38,804 bases of DNA from Anaerolineae bacterium (GCA_021463195.1 JAJTXZ010000047.1:1-38804); one strand, 5' to 3'. Counted from the stretch's first letter, positions 14,971-23,608 are shown. Numbers and translations are program-made. Notes: generated by a model not told the origin, from the letters alone.

Positions 14971-16670
14971 ATTGTCGCAGCGCTTTCGCGCGCGCGCCGC
15001 GTATTCGTCCGTAAACGTCCTTCCGGCAAAAATAAAATTTGGTCCGCCTGTTCTGCTAGCGTCATATCGTGAGTGATTACAAGAATCGCGGGCGTGTATC
15101 CGTGTTGCGTTTGGAACGAGCGCAGCCGCGAGATAAAATTTTCGATCAATAGGCGCGCGGCGGTTTCGTCCAAATGATTCGTCGGTTCGTCCAGAATCAA
15201 TAGTTTGGGTTGACGCACAAGCACGCGCGCCAACGCGAGGCGCTGACGCTGACCGCCCGAGAGCCGCACGCCGCGCTCGCCGATAAGCGTGGCGTATCCT
15301 TGCGGCAAACGTTGAATGAATTCGTGCGCGGCGGCGAGCTCTGCCGCGGCAATGACTTGGGCGCGCGAGCTTGCGGACATGCCGTACGTGAGGTTCTCCC
15401 AAACAGTGTCGTCCAACAGCGCGGGATCTTGGGGCAGCACGCCAAATTGGCGTCGCAGCGAACGCATATCCAATTCGTCGTACCGGTACTCGTCGGCGCT
15501 GAGAAAGCCGACTTGGGGACGATACCATCCGAGCAGCAGATTGATGAGCGTTGTCTTGCCCGAACCATTGGGCCCGACGAGCGCGGTGAATGTGCCCGGC
15601 GCTAACGTGAGATTGATGTCACGCAGAATGGGCGCGCGCGCGTCATAATGAAACGTTACGTCATGCAATACAAGCGCTCCGCGCAAAATCGGGCAGCGTG
15701 TGCCCGTATAAGGTTCGGGCGTCGCCGCGCGCAGCTGCTCGAACGATTCCAGCGCATGGATACCGCTCACGAGCGTGGGCGTCGCCGTGAGCGCGTCCTG
15801 GACATAGCGGCGGAGCGCGAGCAAAAGGGCGTTGAACGCCAAAAGTCCGCCGAGCGTGATTTCTCCGGCGGCGACTTGGCCGCTGCCAATGACCAATAAC
15901 ACGCTAACGATCGTCAGGAGCATCGCGTTTTGGACCGCGCTGTGAAGCGCTTGATAACGCGAAAACGCTTCTGTTTCTTGTTGCAGCGTGTCAATCGTGA
16001 TGGTCTGGCGCGCGGTTTCTTGCGCTTCGGCGGTTTGTATGCGCGTCAGCGTAATCAGCTGCAGGAATGCGAGCATCCCTTGACTGTACGCTCTGAACGC
16101 TTGTATTTGCCGCTCAACTTGGCGGCGCAGCGCTGCGAGCGAAAAGCGATTGATGATCACGAGTGGCGGCGCGGCGAGCGCGAGCAGCAGCGTCAAAGTG
16201 GGATTCAACCAGACTAGCGCCGCGAGGATGCCTCCGCCGACGATGAGCGCGGGCAGCAGCTGCCCCAATAAAATTTCAAAGAACTTGAGCGCGCGTTCAG
16301 AATCCCAGACCAGCGCGCCGTGCAGCGCGCCGCTGTTTGAGCCGATATAGAATGCGTGCGCGCGCGTGTGCAATAGTTCTAGCTGTTCAACGCGCAGCCG
16401 CCGCGCCGCGCGATTCGCCGCGCGCGCGGCGGCTGCGCGCGAAAAATAAAGCCCCGCGCTGCTTGCCACGCCAAAAACAAGCATCAGCAAAACGTTCTGA
16501 AACATTGGGTCGCCGCGCGCGCTCGGCGTCAAGATGCCTTGAAAGACCAATGCCATGAGCATAATGCTGATGAATTGTCCGACGGCCAAGCCCGCCATCC
16601 AAATCAGTTCAAGCGGTTTGAGGCGTAGCTCGCGCCAGCTCGACCGCCAGAGCGCGAGCTGCTTGCTCAT
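14967..16670 (-). CDS. ABC exporter, fused permease and ATPase
   Basis: The protein has 567 residues. The first 300 form the membrane domain with several hydrophobic segments, for example LIWMAGLAVGQFISIMLMAL, NVLLMLVFGVASSAG and LLPALIVGGGILAALVW. The nucleotide-binding domain has Walker A LVGPNGSGKTTLINLLLG, Q-loop FGVLPQDP, signature LSGGQRQRLALARVLVRQP, Walker B KLLILDEPTNHLDE and an H-loop in VITHD. This half-transporter would act as a homodimer. Export is expected from this type, probably of the product made by the neighbouring ligases. It lies 24 bases downstream of the carboxylate-amine ligase stop and overlaps the nucleotidyltransferase by four. Confidence 0.93.
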   Translation of the reverse strand: MSKQLALWRSSWRELRLKPLELIWMAGLAVGQFISIMLMALVFQGILTPSARGDPMFQNVLLMLVFGVASSAGLYFSRAAAARAANRAARRLRVEQLELLHTRAHAFYIGSNSGALHGALVWDSERALKFFEILLGQLLPALIVGGGILAALVWLNPTLTLLLALAAPPLVIINRFSLAALRRQVERQIQAFRAYSQGMLAFLQLITLTRIQTAEAQETARQTITIDTLQQETEAFSRYQALHSAVQNAMLLTIVSVLLVIGSGQVAAGEITLGGLLAFNALLLALRRYVQDALTATPTLVSGIHALESFEQLRAATPEPYTGTRCPILRGALVLHDVTFHYDARAPILRDINLTLAPGTFTALVGPNGSGKTTLINLLLGWYRPQVGFLSADEYRYDELDMRSLRRQFGVLPQDPALLDDTVWENLTYGMSASSRAQVIAAAELAAAHEFIQRLPQGYATLIGERGVRLSGGQRQRLALARVLVRQPKLLILDEPTNHLDETAARLLIENFISRLRSFQTQHGYTPAILVITHDMTLAEQADQILFLPEGRLRTNTRRARESAATI

Positions 16671-16694
16671 CCGTCCGATTTTTGGAACGCGCGT

Positions 16695-17807
16695 TTACCA
16701 CACTCCTTCTTCGGTCTCTTGAATCAAATTATCCACGACCGCGTTCAAATCATTTGTCTCTTGATAAATTTTCAGTTGCCTGTCCGCGCTCGTGCCGCCT
16801 TCCAAGATTTTGAACGCGTATTCCACTTCACGGCGCGTCCCTAATTCATCCAACACGTCGCCGACAAACCATTCAATCATTTCGCGAATCAAATCGCGCG
16901 CGGGCAATTCTTCTTGTTTGCCCCAATCAATTAATTTGCCGTCAATCCCGTACCGCACCGCGCGCCATTTATTTTCTTCGTAAAAGGTTTGCGGATACAT
17001 CCGAAACGACATATTGTCGCGACGCAGTTTCCACAATTTGTAGACGATGGCTTGAAAAATCGCGGCGATGCACACGGCTTCGTCCACGCGCGTGCATACA
17101 TCGCAGACGCGAAATTCGAGCGTCGGATAACGCGGATTTAAACGCGCGTCCCACCACAATTTGGAGCCGTCGGGAATCGCGTGCGCGCGCACCAATGCCG
17201 CGACAAAATTTTCAAATTCCGCCCACGAGTGAAAAGTCGGCGGAAAACCGCTGCGCGGGAAATTGCGAAAAATGATGCTGCGATACGATTTCAATCCGGT
17301 GTTACGCCCCACCCAAAAAGGCGAACTCGTCGAAAGCGCGAGGACGTGCGGCATCATATAGCGCGCGACATTCATCGCGTCCACGCGAAATTCCAAATCT
17401 TCGATGCCGATGTGAACGTGCGTGCCGAAAATTAAAAGCTTTTGCGCGAGCTCTGCCATATCTTGCTTGACGCCCATATAGCGCTCGAACGGCGTGATCT
17501 CTTGCTGCACCCAATGCGAAAAAGGATGCGTGCCTGCCGCGACAATTTTCAAACCGCTCTTTGCCGCGAGCTGCATCACCGCGCGCCGCAGTCGCACCAA
17601 TTCCGCGCGCGCTTCGGCGGGCGTATTGCACACATTCGTTCCCACCTCGACCATGCTCTGATGCAATTCGGGTTTGATGGATTCCATCATCACCATCTTG
17701 CCATCCGCGAGCAGTTGCGTGATGTACGATTTCAAACCGCGCGTTACAGGGTCAACGATTTGATATTCTTCTTCGATGCCGATATTGAGTGAGGGAGGTT
17801 TGAGCAT
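16695..17807 (-). CDS. YbdK/GCS2-type carboxylate-amine ligase
   Basis: The protein has 370 residues from the ATG at 17805-17807, preceded by AAAGGAG. It opens with NIGIEEEYQIVDPVTRGL, the family signature, and has FGTHVHIGIEDLEFRVDAMN, ALSTSSPFWVGRNTGLKSYR and HSWAEFENFV. The family has the glutamine-synthetase fold and joins an amino-acid carboxylate to an amine with ATP, glutamate-cysteine ligase being the known activity of some members. Its 5' end overlaps the 3' end of the upstream glycosyltransferase by 56 bases, an unusually long overlap for two plausible genes; the strong ribosome-binding site supports this start. Here it probably works with the ATP-grasp ligases rather than making glutathione. 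Confidence 0.93.
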   Translation of the reverse strand: MLKPPSLNIGIEEEYQIVDPVTRGLKSYITQLLADGKMVMMESIKPELHQSMVEVGTNVCNTPAEARAELVRLRRAVMQLAAKSGLKIVAAGTHPFSHWVQQEITPFERYMGVKQDMAELAQKLLIFGTHVHIGIEDLEFRVDAMNVARYMMPHVLALSTSSPFWVGRNTGLKSYRSIIFRNFPRSGFPPTFHSWAEFENFVAALVRAHAIPDGSKLWWDARLNPRYPTLEFRVCDVCTRVDEAVCIAAIFQAIVYKLWKLRRDNMSFRMYPQTFYEENKWRAVRYGIDGKLIDWGKQEELPARDLIREMIEWFVGDVLDELGTRREVEYAFKILEGGTSADRQLKIYQETNDLNAVVDNLIQETEEGVW

Positions 17808-19167
17808 GTCTCGCTCCTTTGATTGAATTATGGCGAAAATTCGCTTCGCCGTCGCGGCGGCGTCTGAATAGACGCGCGCGTGTCATGAATTTGTCCAAGC
17901 CCCAATCTACGCTGGCGGCGCTCAAGAGTAACAGCGAAGGCGCCATCGGCAAAGCATAGCGCGTTCCGCCGAACGTGAGCGCCGCTTCAAGATTGACCGC
18001 CAGAATGAACGCGTACAATCCAAACAAGTTGCGCCATTGCCGCCGATAGAGGATGGCGCCCCACAGCGCTGTTCCGATAAAAATCAACCAAGGAACCAAG
18101 ACAATTCCAAATTGCAAGGGCGGCAGTTGGCGATTGGAACGCGTCGTAAATGTCATGGGCGACCAGAGCCGCAAAATTTTTTGCGGTAGCAGCATTGCTG
18201 TTTCGATGGGATGCGTTTGCATCCATGTAACCGCGACATTCATAAAACGGCGACTGCTCTCGGATTCGCCCAATGCCTTCCAGCCCATAAAAAAACGATC
18301 GGGAATCGGACCATCGCGCCACGTTTCGGCGGTGGGTTCAAGTCCGCTGCCGTCCGCCAACGCGTTATTGCCTTGCCAAATCTTGACGCCCGCTTGCGTG
18401 GTCAAAGGAATAAATTCATGCAGGGCGGTATAGTTGTGGATGCTCCATGGAATGAGCATGAGCGCAAGCCCCGCCACAAGCCACGCGACGAGTTTTAACG
18501 CACGCGCGCGCGGCGCGCATAAAAAAAACCATAGCGCAAGAAAAGGCAGCGCAAAGACGATATTGGGGCGCACCATCAATTCTAGCCCGATAACGAGTCC
18601 AGCCGCCGCGGGCCGCCAGCGCGAGGGCTGCCGCAATTCGGCGGCGTACAGAACGAGCGCCAGCGTCGCCAAAAAGATCGCGAGAATCTCGGAATAGAGC
18701 TCGCCGGTCATGTAAATCAAAAGCGGATAGACCGCGCCAAATAACGCCGCCAGCCAGCCGATGCGCCGTCGTAGAAACAAAGTTACGCCCAAGGGAAACA
18801 GCAGCGGCGCGGTCAAAGCGCCTAATACGAGATTGCCCAGTCGCGCGATAAACATGCTGTGTCCAAAAAGCATGTACAGCCCAGTCAAGAATAACGGATA
18901 GCCGGGTGTCCGAAACGCGGTGGGAAGATTTTCGGCGGTGACGAAACCTTTGCCCTGCAACAGATTGGTCGCGAGCTGGTCAAAAAAGATTCCATCGTAA
19001 GATGGCGGACTATTAAATTTGACGAAAACGCCGACATAGAGCGCGCGCGCGCCCAAGCCCAAGAGAAAAATGCCCAATAACCAGAGAAGCGTAGTTTGTT
19101 CGCGTCGCAACCTTTCGCGCCACGCAGACGCGCGCGGCGCGGCTGTCGCTATGGTCGAACCGGACAT
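17752..19167 (-). CDS. GT39-type membrane glycosyltransferase
   Basis: The protein has 471 residues with about ten hydrophobic segments (for example TLLWLLGIFLLGLGARALYV, ALFGAVYPLLIYMTGELYSE and LPFLALWFFLC). The first loop carries SYDGIFFDQLATNLLQGKGF followed by PTAFRTPGYPLFLTGLY, typical of the dolichyl/undecaprenyl-phosphate-dependent glycosyltransferase family 39 (ArnT/PMT-like) with its D in the first extracytoplasmic loop. It would transfer a lipid-linked sugar to an acceptor on the outside. Its start overlaps the preceding stop as TAATG. The last ~19 codons overlap the next gene and are Arg-rich (ARHAQTSLTQYRHRRRISNR). Confidence 0.88.
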   Translation of the reverse strand: MSGSTIATAAPRASAWRERLRREQTTLLWLLGIFLLGLGARALYVGVFVKFNSPPSYDGIFFDQLATNLLQGKGFVTAENLPTAFRTPGYPLFLTGLYMLFGHSMFIARLGNLVLGALTAPLLFPLGVTLFLRRRIGWLAALFGAVYPLLIYMTGELYSEILAIFLATLALVLYAAELRQPSRWRPAAAGLVIGLELMVRPNIVFALPFLALWFFLCAPRARALKLVAWLVAGLALMLIPWSIHNYTALHEFIPLTTQAGVKIWQGNNALADGSGLEPTAETWRDGPIPDRFFMGWKALGESESSRRFMNVAVTWMQTHPIETAMLLPQKILRLWSPMTFTTRSNRQLPPLQFGIVLVPWLIFIGTALWGAILYRRQWRNLFGLYAFILAVNLEAALTFGGTRYALPMAPSLLLLSAASVDWGLDKFMTRARLFRRRRDGEANFRHNSIKGARHAQTSLTQYRHRRRISNR

Positions 19168-20525
19168 TAACTGTTTCTCGCTTCAATCACAAAGGTCGGC
19201 ACCGTCGAACCGCCGCCTGCGGTCACATTCAACAGCGCGGCGGTGGATAGACGGCACAAAGAGCCGGACATATACGCGCCGTGCCACAAATACGGGTCGG
19301 TGTCCAACATGCGGTCATAGATTTGCACCGTATTATCTACAAAACTTGGGAACGGTTCTTCGGGCAGGGCGACGCGTTTTTGCGCGATATTCGCTTCCGG
19401 CAAACGTTCTTGCAAAAGTTTTTCCCATTCGCTCTGTGAAACGGTCCAGCCCAAGACGATGCCTTTGCCGCCGTATTCATCATTGGGTTTCACGACAAAT
19501 TCGTCTTTGCGCGACGCGAGGAATGGCATCAAATCAACCGTTGCGCCGTTATACGTGGTCTTGCGCTCCTCCAACACGCGCGTCCACGGCACAAAACGTT
19601 GCAGCGCGTCCCATTCTGCCGCGCTGTACAAATGTTGATTGCGTTCATCGGTCAATACCGCGAGCGACGCTTTTTTGTGCAAGATTTTGCACGCGAATGG
19701 ATTGACCATGCACACCGCGTTGTCGCGCACCGCGCGAATGACGGGATGATTTAGACCCAAATCGCCGCGTTCCACCAGCTCTGAAATTAACACGCGTTTG
19801 TATATGAGATTGATTTCAAAACCGTTCGCGACCAGTTTGCCGTTCTTGTATTCGCACGCGCGCGGGTCAATGATTTCGGCGGTGTAGCCTTGCGATTCAA
19901 AATATTCTTTGTACAGGACAAATTCGCTATAAGTCGGCACTTCATGCCAGTCGAGAATGGCGATGTTGGGACGCGCGCCGCCGCCCCACTGGCGATACGA
20001 ATCGAGCAGCGCATGCAGCATTTGATTGCGCGTCGGCAGCGGACGCACTTCGTATCGCTTTTGAAATTCGCCCATCACGCGCAAGCCGTAAAAGACCTCG
20101 CTCAAGACATCGGTATACGTCTGCCCCGCCGGAATTTCAGCGTTATATTCCGTCAACTGCAAAATGCCTTGTTCGGGGAGATAAAAGGTATCCATGCGCG
20201 CGGAAGGACTCGGTTCGCTAAATCCGAATTTTTCTCGGACCACCGTTTCTTCCCAATCGTTCAAATGAAATTGCGCGCGCAGCGCATCGTCTGTCAACGC
20301 GGCGCGATACGCTTTGCCGAACGCGGGCATCACGGCGTGAATGGCGCGTTGCAAAAAATGATACTGTTCCGACGTCAAAAAGCGCGGGCGCAGCACGGTC
20401 GCGATTTCGCGTTCGCCAAAATATAACCCGCGTCGTTTGGTTTGGTCTTGGAGTTGGTCCCACGATTCGCGCGCCACGTCGGGCGTGAGCAGCGCGTGAT
20501 AGGTTTCGATAGCTTGAGATAACAT
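19167..20525 (-). CDS. Circularly permuted ATP-grasp protein
   Basis: The protein has 452 residues from the ATG at 20523-20525. A TTG 16 codons earlier would add a segment made of the GAGACT spacer repeat, so the ATG is preferred, although no strong ribosome-binding site is visible. The order of motifs is that of circularly permuted ATP-grasps, the glutathionylspermidine-synthase-like group: FYLPEQGILQLTEYNAEIPAGQ early, then PNIAILDW, NPFACKILHKKASLAVLTDE, and the nucleotide-binding FVVKPNDEYGGKGIVLG near the C-terminus. Such proteins often accompany other amidoligases. It begins the tightly packed run that continues through the glycosyltransferase, YbdK ligase, ABC exporter and nucleotidyltransferase. 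Confidence 0.85.
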   Translation of the reverse strand: MLSQAIETYHALLTPDVARESWDQLQDQTKRRGLYFGEREIATVLRPRFLTSEQYHFLQRAIHAVMPAFGKAYRAALTDDALRAQFHLNDWEETVVREKFGFSEPSPSARMDTFYLPEQGILQLTEYNAEIPAGQTYTDVLSEVFYGLRVMGEFQKRYEVRPLPTRNQMLHALLDSYRQWGGGARPNIAILDWHEVPTYSEFVLYKEYFESQGYTAEIIDPRACEYKNGKLVANGFEINLIYKRVLISELVERGDLGLNHPVIRAVRDNAVCMVNPFACKILHKKASLAVLTDERNQHLYSAAEWDALQRFVPWTRVLEERKTTYNGATVDLMPFLASRKDEFVVKPNDEYGGKGIVLGWTVSQSEWEKLLQERLPEANIAQKRVALPEEPFPSFVDNTVQIYDRMLDTDPYLWHGAYMSGSLCRLSTAALLNVTAGGGSTVPTFVIEARNS

Positions 20526-20802
20526 GGCGATTTGAGATTGGAGACTAGAGACGGGAGACTCGTATTCAACCAATATGAAATTACGCGGGCTGCATTCTCT
20601 AGCGTCGCGTTATCAAGTAGAGTTCACTTGCGAACGCCTTGCTATGCAAACGATCTCGTAATTTCATAAAATCAGAATACTAGAGCGAATTCCTAATTCG
20701 TTTGTGGGGCAAGCCCTTTCGGGTTTTCGGAAACCGAAAGGGCTACCTACAAATCAAAGTAGAATCGGCGCTAGGCGTCCCAAACTCTAGACTCGAGTCT
20801 CT
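20526..20802. other. Spacer between ligase operons, repeat-rich, no gene
   Basis: It contains GAGACT/GGGAGACT words (20535-20560), a 12-bp inverted repeat TATGAAATTACG (20574-20585) with 20657-20668, a small CGAATT/AATTCG hairpin (20686-20700), and the hairpin 20712-20744. No reading frame looks like a gene. The promoter of the downstream run is presumably here, but I cannot place it with confidence. Confidence 0.6.
20712..20744. repeat. Dispersed hairpin, copy 2 (GTTTTCGGAAAC core)
   Basis: AGCCCTTTCGG (20712-20722) pairs exactly with CCGAAAGGGCT (20734-20744), with an inner TTT/AAA and a TCGG loop. It lies 59 bases beyond the stop of the minus-strand ATP-grasp gene at 20803. There is no T-run, so it is not a classical terminator. 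Confidence 0.85.
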
Positions 20803-21720
20803 TTAGAAAAACTGGTTCCAACGGAATTCGGTAATCTGCGGACGCGGATTCAGCGCGAGCCCGATGCACATGTCCGCCATGTGCGTGACGCACCAGTTGA
20901 AAAATTCTTCGCCGAGCGAATAAATGTCCATGTCGGGCGCGGGGTTCATGAAATCAATCGCGTATGGCACACCGTCGCGGATTGCCCATTCGACTGTGTT
21001 CATATCATAGCCGAGCGCGCGCACCAATTGGACGCTGTCGTTATAGATACGGTCGTACATGGACTGGTCCAGATTGTGCCGCGAATATTTTCGCTCGGAC
21101 GGGTCATAGTGCATGACCAAAATATCGCGCTGGTCGAGACACATGCAGCGGATGTAATTATCCCATTGGATAAATTCTTGCAAAATCATTGTGAGCAAGC
21201 CGCTTTCATTATAGCGCAGCCACAATTCATCCATGTTATTGATTTTGTAAACTTGTTTCCAACCGCCGCCGTGCGCGTCTTTGAGAATGACTGGAAAGCC
21301 GCCGAGATATTCGATATGCTTTTCCCACGGGACCGGAAATTCAAGATTGCGCAGCGATTCGTTATGCACAATGCCGGGAATATAATCTTTGTTTGGCAGC
21401 GCCACCGTTTTGGGTGAAACGAGTCCGAGTTTGGTTACGAGCGCGGCGCCAAAAAATTTATCGTCCGCCGTCCACATGAATGGATTGTTGATAACATGCG
21501 TGCCTTGCAGCGCCGCGTGTTTCAAATATGAACGATAATACGGGACTTCGTGCGAAATGCGGTCAATCAGCGCCGCATACTCGCACAGCTCGTCCATGCG
21601 CGTGCCGCCCATTTTCGCGTATTCGGCGGTGACGCCTTGATTGCGGCGATTGACCTCTTTGATAAATTCGGGCGGAAACGACCACTCTCGTCCGACGATA
21701 ATGCCGATTTTTTTATCCAT
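20803..21720 (-). CDS. RimK-like ATP-grasp ligase
   Basis: The protein has 305 residues from the ATG at 21718-21720, eight bases after AAAGGAGAG. KIGIIVGREWSFPPEFIKEV opens a short N-terminal domain. FMWTADDKFFGAALVTKLGL, then FPVILKDAHGGGWKQVYKI (ATP-binding Lys and Gly-rich loop), ILQEFIQWDNYIRCMCLD and the metal-binding AIDFMNPAPDMD give the ATP-grasp core. The expected final Glu-x-Asn metal motif is Asp-x-Met-Asn here. The start lies within the end of the phosphatase gene (8-base overlap). Relatives ligate amino acids to carboxylates; this is the third ATP-grasp-type ligase of the cluster. Confidence 0.9.
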   Translation of the reverse strand: MDKKIGIIVGREWSFPPEFIKEVNRRNQGVTAEYAKMGGTRMDELCEYAALIDRISHEVPYYRSYLKHAALQGTHVINNPFMWTADDKFFGAALVTKLGLVSPKTVALPNKDYIPGIVHNESLRNLEFPVPWEKHIEYLGGFPVILKDAHGGGWKQVYKINNMDELWLRYNESGLLTMILQEFIQWDNYIRCMCLDQRDILVMHYDPSERKYSRHNLDQSMYDRIYNDSVQLVRALGYDMNTVEWAIRDGVPYAIDFMNPAPDMDIYSLGEEFFNWCVTHMADMCIGLALNPRPQITEFRWNQFF

Positions 21721-22219
21721 ACGAAACTCTCCTTTGGGCAAGGGTGATTGGGTGATGCGGCGATTGTAATACTTGTCCGCTCATTTCGGTTGACAGTTTT
21801 AATTTTATGGTCAGTCGGCGCGCATGTTGTTCAATTAACGCCAATGCTTGGTCCGCGCGCATTTCATCCAAATCAGGCACATTCCAGTATTCGATGATAT
21901 TCGCCCAACGCGCGAAATAATTTTCCATCATCGGGCGATGTTCGTTTTCATGCAAGGCAATGATGCGTTCCGCGCGCGTCAAATCATTTTCCGTCAACTG
22001 CATCGGATAGCGCGTCGCGTTATGCGAAATGCCGCGCGCGCGCAAGCCCTCCAATGTCGCCTGCGAAATCGGTCCCGGGTTGCGACTCCATTGTGCCACA
22101 ATCCCGCGCGATTCCGCGCGCCATTCCAAAACGTTTTCCTCCGCGAACTGATTGAAAAGAATTTCCGCGAACCGACTGCGATAATAATTGCCGCTGCACA
22201 AAAATAAAATTTGTTTCAT
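21713..22219 (-). CDS. Low-molecular-weight protein-tyrosine-phosphatase-like protein
   Basis: The protein has 168 residues from the ATG at 22217-22219, overlapping the upstream stop (TGATG). MKQILFLCSGNYYRSRFAEILF contains the phosphatase P-loop C-x5-R-S with C8 and R14 in the usual N-terminal place. The late Asp of the general-acid loop is seen as VPDLDEM. Length fits the family, though the P-loop core (SGNYY in place of LGNIC) is unusual. The related ArsC-type reductases share the fold. Its position in a chain of overlapping genes with an ATP-grasp ligase suggests a role in the cluster, such as removing a phosphate from an intermediate. Confidence 0.85.
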   Translation of the reverse strand: MKQILFLCSGNYYRSRFAEILFNQFAEENVLEWRAESRGIVAQWSRNPGPISQATLEGLRARGISHNATRYPMQLTENDLTRAERIIALHENEHRPMMENYFARWANIIEYWNVPDLDEMRADQALALIEQHARRLTIKLKLSTEMSGQVLQSPHHPITLAQRRVSYG

Positions 22220-22566
22220 CAATACGTAAAGCGCTCCCAATCGAACATCGTACGCCACGCGTTATCTTGATTCAAAAACAACATGAATGCTTCGGTAATT
22301 TGCGCGCCCGACATCTTGCTGCGCGCTTGAAACATGACATCGTCGGCGCCGTTATTGTACTGCAAATCATAGCCGCTGCGCGCGTCGCCCGCCGTTTGCA
22401 TAAACAGCTTGCGCGCCGAGTCTTCCAAAATCACATATTCGATGTCCCCGCGCTCCATTGCCGCGAGCGCGTCAATTAAATCATCTTCGGTAGCGTTGTG
22501 CGTGACGGCATGACCCATCTCGTTGATTTCGCCGCTGCCGCTGCCGCCGGGTAATAATAAATCCAT
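22219..22566 (-). CDS. Small protein of unknown function (115 residues)
   Basis: The ATG at 22564-22566 is preceded by GGAGG at a good distance. The sequence begins MDLLLPGGSGSGEINEMGHA and includes DLIDALAAMERGDIEYVILE, then SGYDLQYNNGADDVMFQARS and WRTMFDWERFTY. The mid-to-end pattern (an exported-looking 'Y.LQY.nG' strand followed by a helix and a terminal Trp-rich strand) is loosely like Imm1-type immunity proteins, but this is a weak impression. The Gly/Ser-rich N-terminus could be a linker or leader, so a modified-peptide precursor cannot be excluded. Its start overlaps the stop of the broken VOC fragment (TAATG) and its stop overlaps the phosphatase start, so it belongs to the same transcript. 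Confidence 0.7.
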   Translation of the reverse strand: MDLLLPGGSGSGEINEMGHAVTHNATEDDLIDALAAMERGDIEYVILEDSARKLFMQTAGDARSGYDLQYNNGADDVMFQARSKMSGAQITEAFMLFLNQDNAWRTMFDWERFTY

Positions 22567-22721
22567 TACGCGTCCTCCGCCGGTTTCCACAATTCAAAGC
22601 GATTGCCTTCGAGGCCCGTCGCCTAGCCAAAACGCCCGATTCCATCCAGCAGTTCAACCTTTTCATCCACCACCGCGCCCGCCGCGCGCAGTTGTTCCAA
22701 CATCGCTGCTGTTGATACCAT
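22566..22721 (-). pseudogene. Glyoxalase/VOC-family C-terminal fragment with in-frame stop
   Basis: The reverse strand reads MLEQLRAAGAVVDEKVELLD then GIGRFG-stop-ATGLEGNRFELWKPAEDA-stop. This is the C-terminal repeat of VOC/glyoxalase-like proteins, where the family has 'GRFGWATDPEGNRIELWEP'. A TAG at 22623-22625 stands where a TGG (Trp) is expected. Both halves are in one frame, so a single substitution explains the break, and the N-terminal half of the protein is missing. Its final TAA overlaps the ATG of the next small gene, showing that the intact ancestor was translationally coupled to it. Confidence 0.8.
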
Positions 22722-22785
22722 GCTTGCGATTCTTTTGGATTTTGCGCCTCTCTCGTCTCCAATCCCTCGTCCCCCGCTTCTCCTC

Positions 22786-23517
22786 TCAAAACCTCTCCCC
22801 CACAAAATATTTAATCATCGCGCGCCACGTAGGCCAATCATGGGGCCATTCGTATCCCCACAGCGAGAGCTCGTGTGGAATGTCCTTTTGTCCCAAAAGC
22901 TGCGCGAAATACCGCGACGCGCCCGGATTTTCATAATTGCCTTGACCCGTCGCAATGAAAATATCGCGCTTGTGCTGGAGCATATTCAAATAAGCGCCGC
23001 CGAGATTTGGCACGTACTCGACCGGATTATTGAAATACACATTTTCGTCCGAATAATCGCTGTGGATGTAATGCCGAATATCGTAATCGCCGCTCAACGC
23101 CAGCGTCCCCGCGAACAAATCGGGGCGGCGGCACAACTGATTCATCGCGTGATACGCGCCGAGCGACGCGCCGCAGGTGACAATGCCAAAACGGCCGCGA
23201 CAACTATTCCAAATATACGGCACGACTTCGTCGCAAATATATTTATTGTATTGCACTTGGCGCCATGCCATCGCGCCCGGATGCATCTCGCGGTTCAGCC
23301 ACGCCTCACGATTGATGCTGTTAATCGAAAACACTTTGACCTTGCCGCTGTCAATCCATTGCGCGATAGTATCAATCATTTGAAACCGTTCATATTCCAA
23401 AAAATCCGCCGCCGCCGTCGGAAACAACAACAGCGGAAACCCGTAATGTCCGTACGTCACAATTTCCATCCACTTGTTCAAGCTGGGACTGTGCCAGCCG
23501 TCAATGAAACGATTCAT
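22786..23517 (-). CDS. PF00756-type esterase (alpha/beta hydrolase)
   Basis: The protein has 243 residues, beginning MNRFIDGWHSPSLNKWMEIV and preceded by AAAGGAG. The nucleophile elbow is GIVTCGASLGAYHAMNQL with serine at about residue 118. A catalytic Asp is likely in LALSGDYDIRHYI and a His in YEWPHDWPTW. The family includes antigen-85-like and esterase-D-like proteins. There is no signal peptide. Esterases of this type have been noted beside YbdK and ATP-grasp amidoligases in comparative surveys (general knowledge), which fits the neighbours here. It might release or transfer the product from an ester carrier. Confidence 0.9.
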   Translation of the reverse strand: MNRFIDGWHSPSLNKWMEIVTYGHYGFPLLLFPTAAADFLEYERFQMIDTIAQWIDSGKVKVFSINSINREAWLNREMHPGAMAWRQVQYNKYICDEVVPYIWNSCRGRFGIVTCGASLGAYHAMNQLCRRPDLFAGTLALSGDYDIRHYIHSDYSDENVYFNNPVEYVPNLGGAYLNMLQHKRDIFIATGQGNYENPGASRYFAQLLGQKDIPHELSLWGYEWPHDWPTWRAMIKYFVGERF

Positions 23518-23561
23518 GATGAAACTCCTTTGAAAAGACCAGAGATTAGAGGCGAGGGCCT

Positions 23562-23596
23562 GGAGCTTAAAGACTGAGCGCTAGTCTCCAAGCTCC
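23562..23596. terminator. Bipartite hairpin between subtilase and esterase genes
   Basis: GGAGCTT (23562-23568) pairs with AAGCTCC (23590-23596), and inside it AGACT pairs with AGTCT. It lies between the end of the subtilase and the start of the esterase on the minus strand. A clear T-run is missing. The arms contain the GAGACT-type words seen at 8839-8896. Confidence 0.5.
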
Positions 23597-23608
23597 AAGC
23601 CCCATTCT

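Noticed and set aside
14971-15528. Upstream extension of the nucleotidyltransferase frame
   Set aside because: The extra part lies within the ABC transporter gene and is Arg-rich noise; the ATG at 14970 overlaps the transporter stop in the usual ATGA fashion.
13801-16670. Lasso-peptide cluster (nucleotidyltransferase plus ABC transporter)
   Set aside because: No lasso cyclase, B1/B2 protein or precursor peptide is visible anywhere in the window.
23562-23596. Hairpin as a member of the five-copy family
   Set aside because: It lacks the GGRTTT/AAAYCC centre and instead belongs with the GAGACT repeats.
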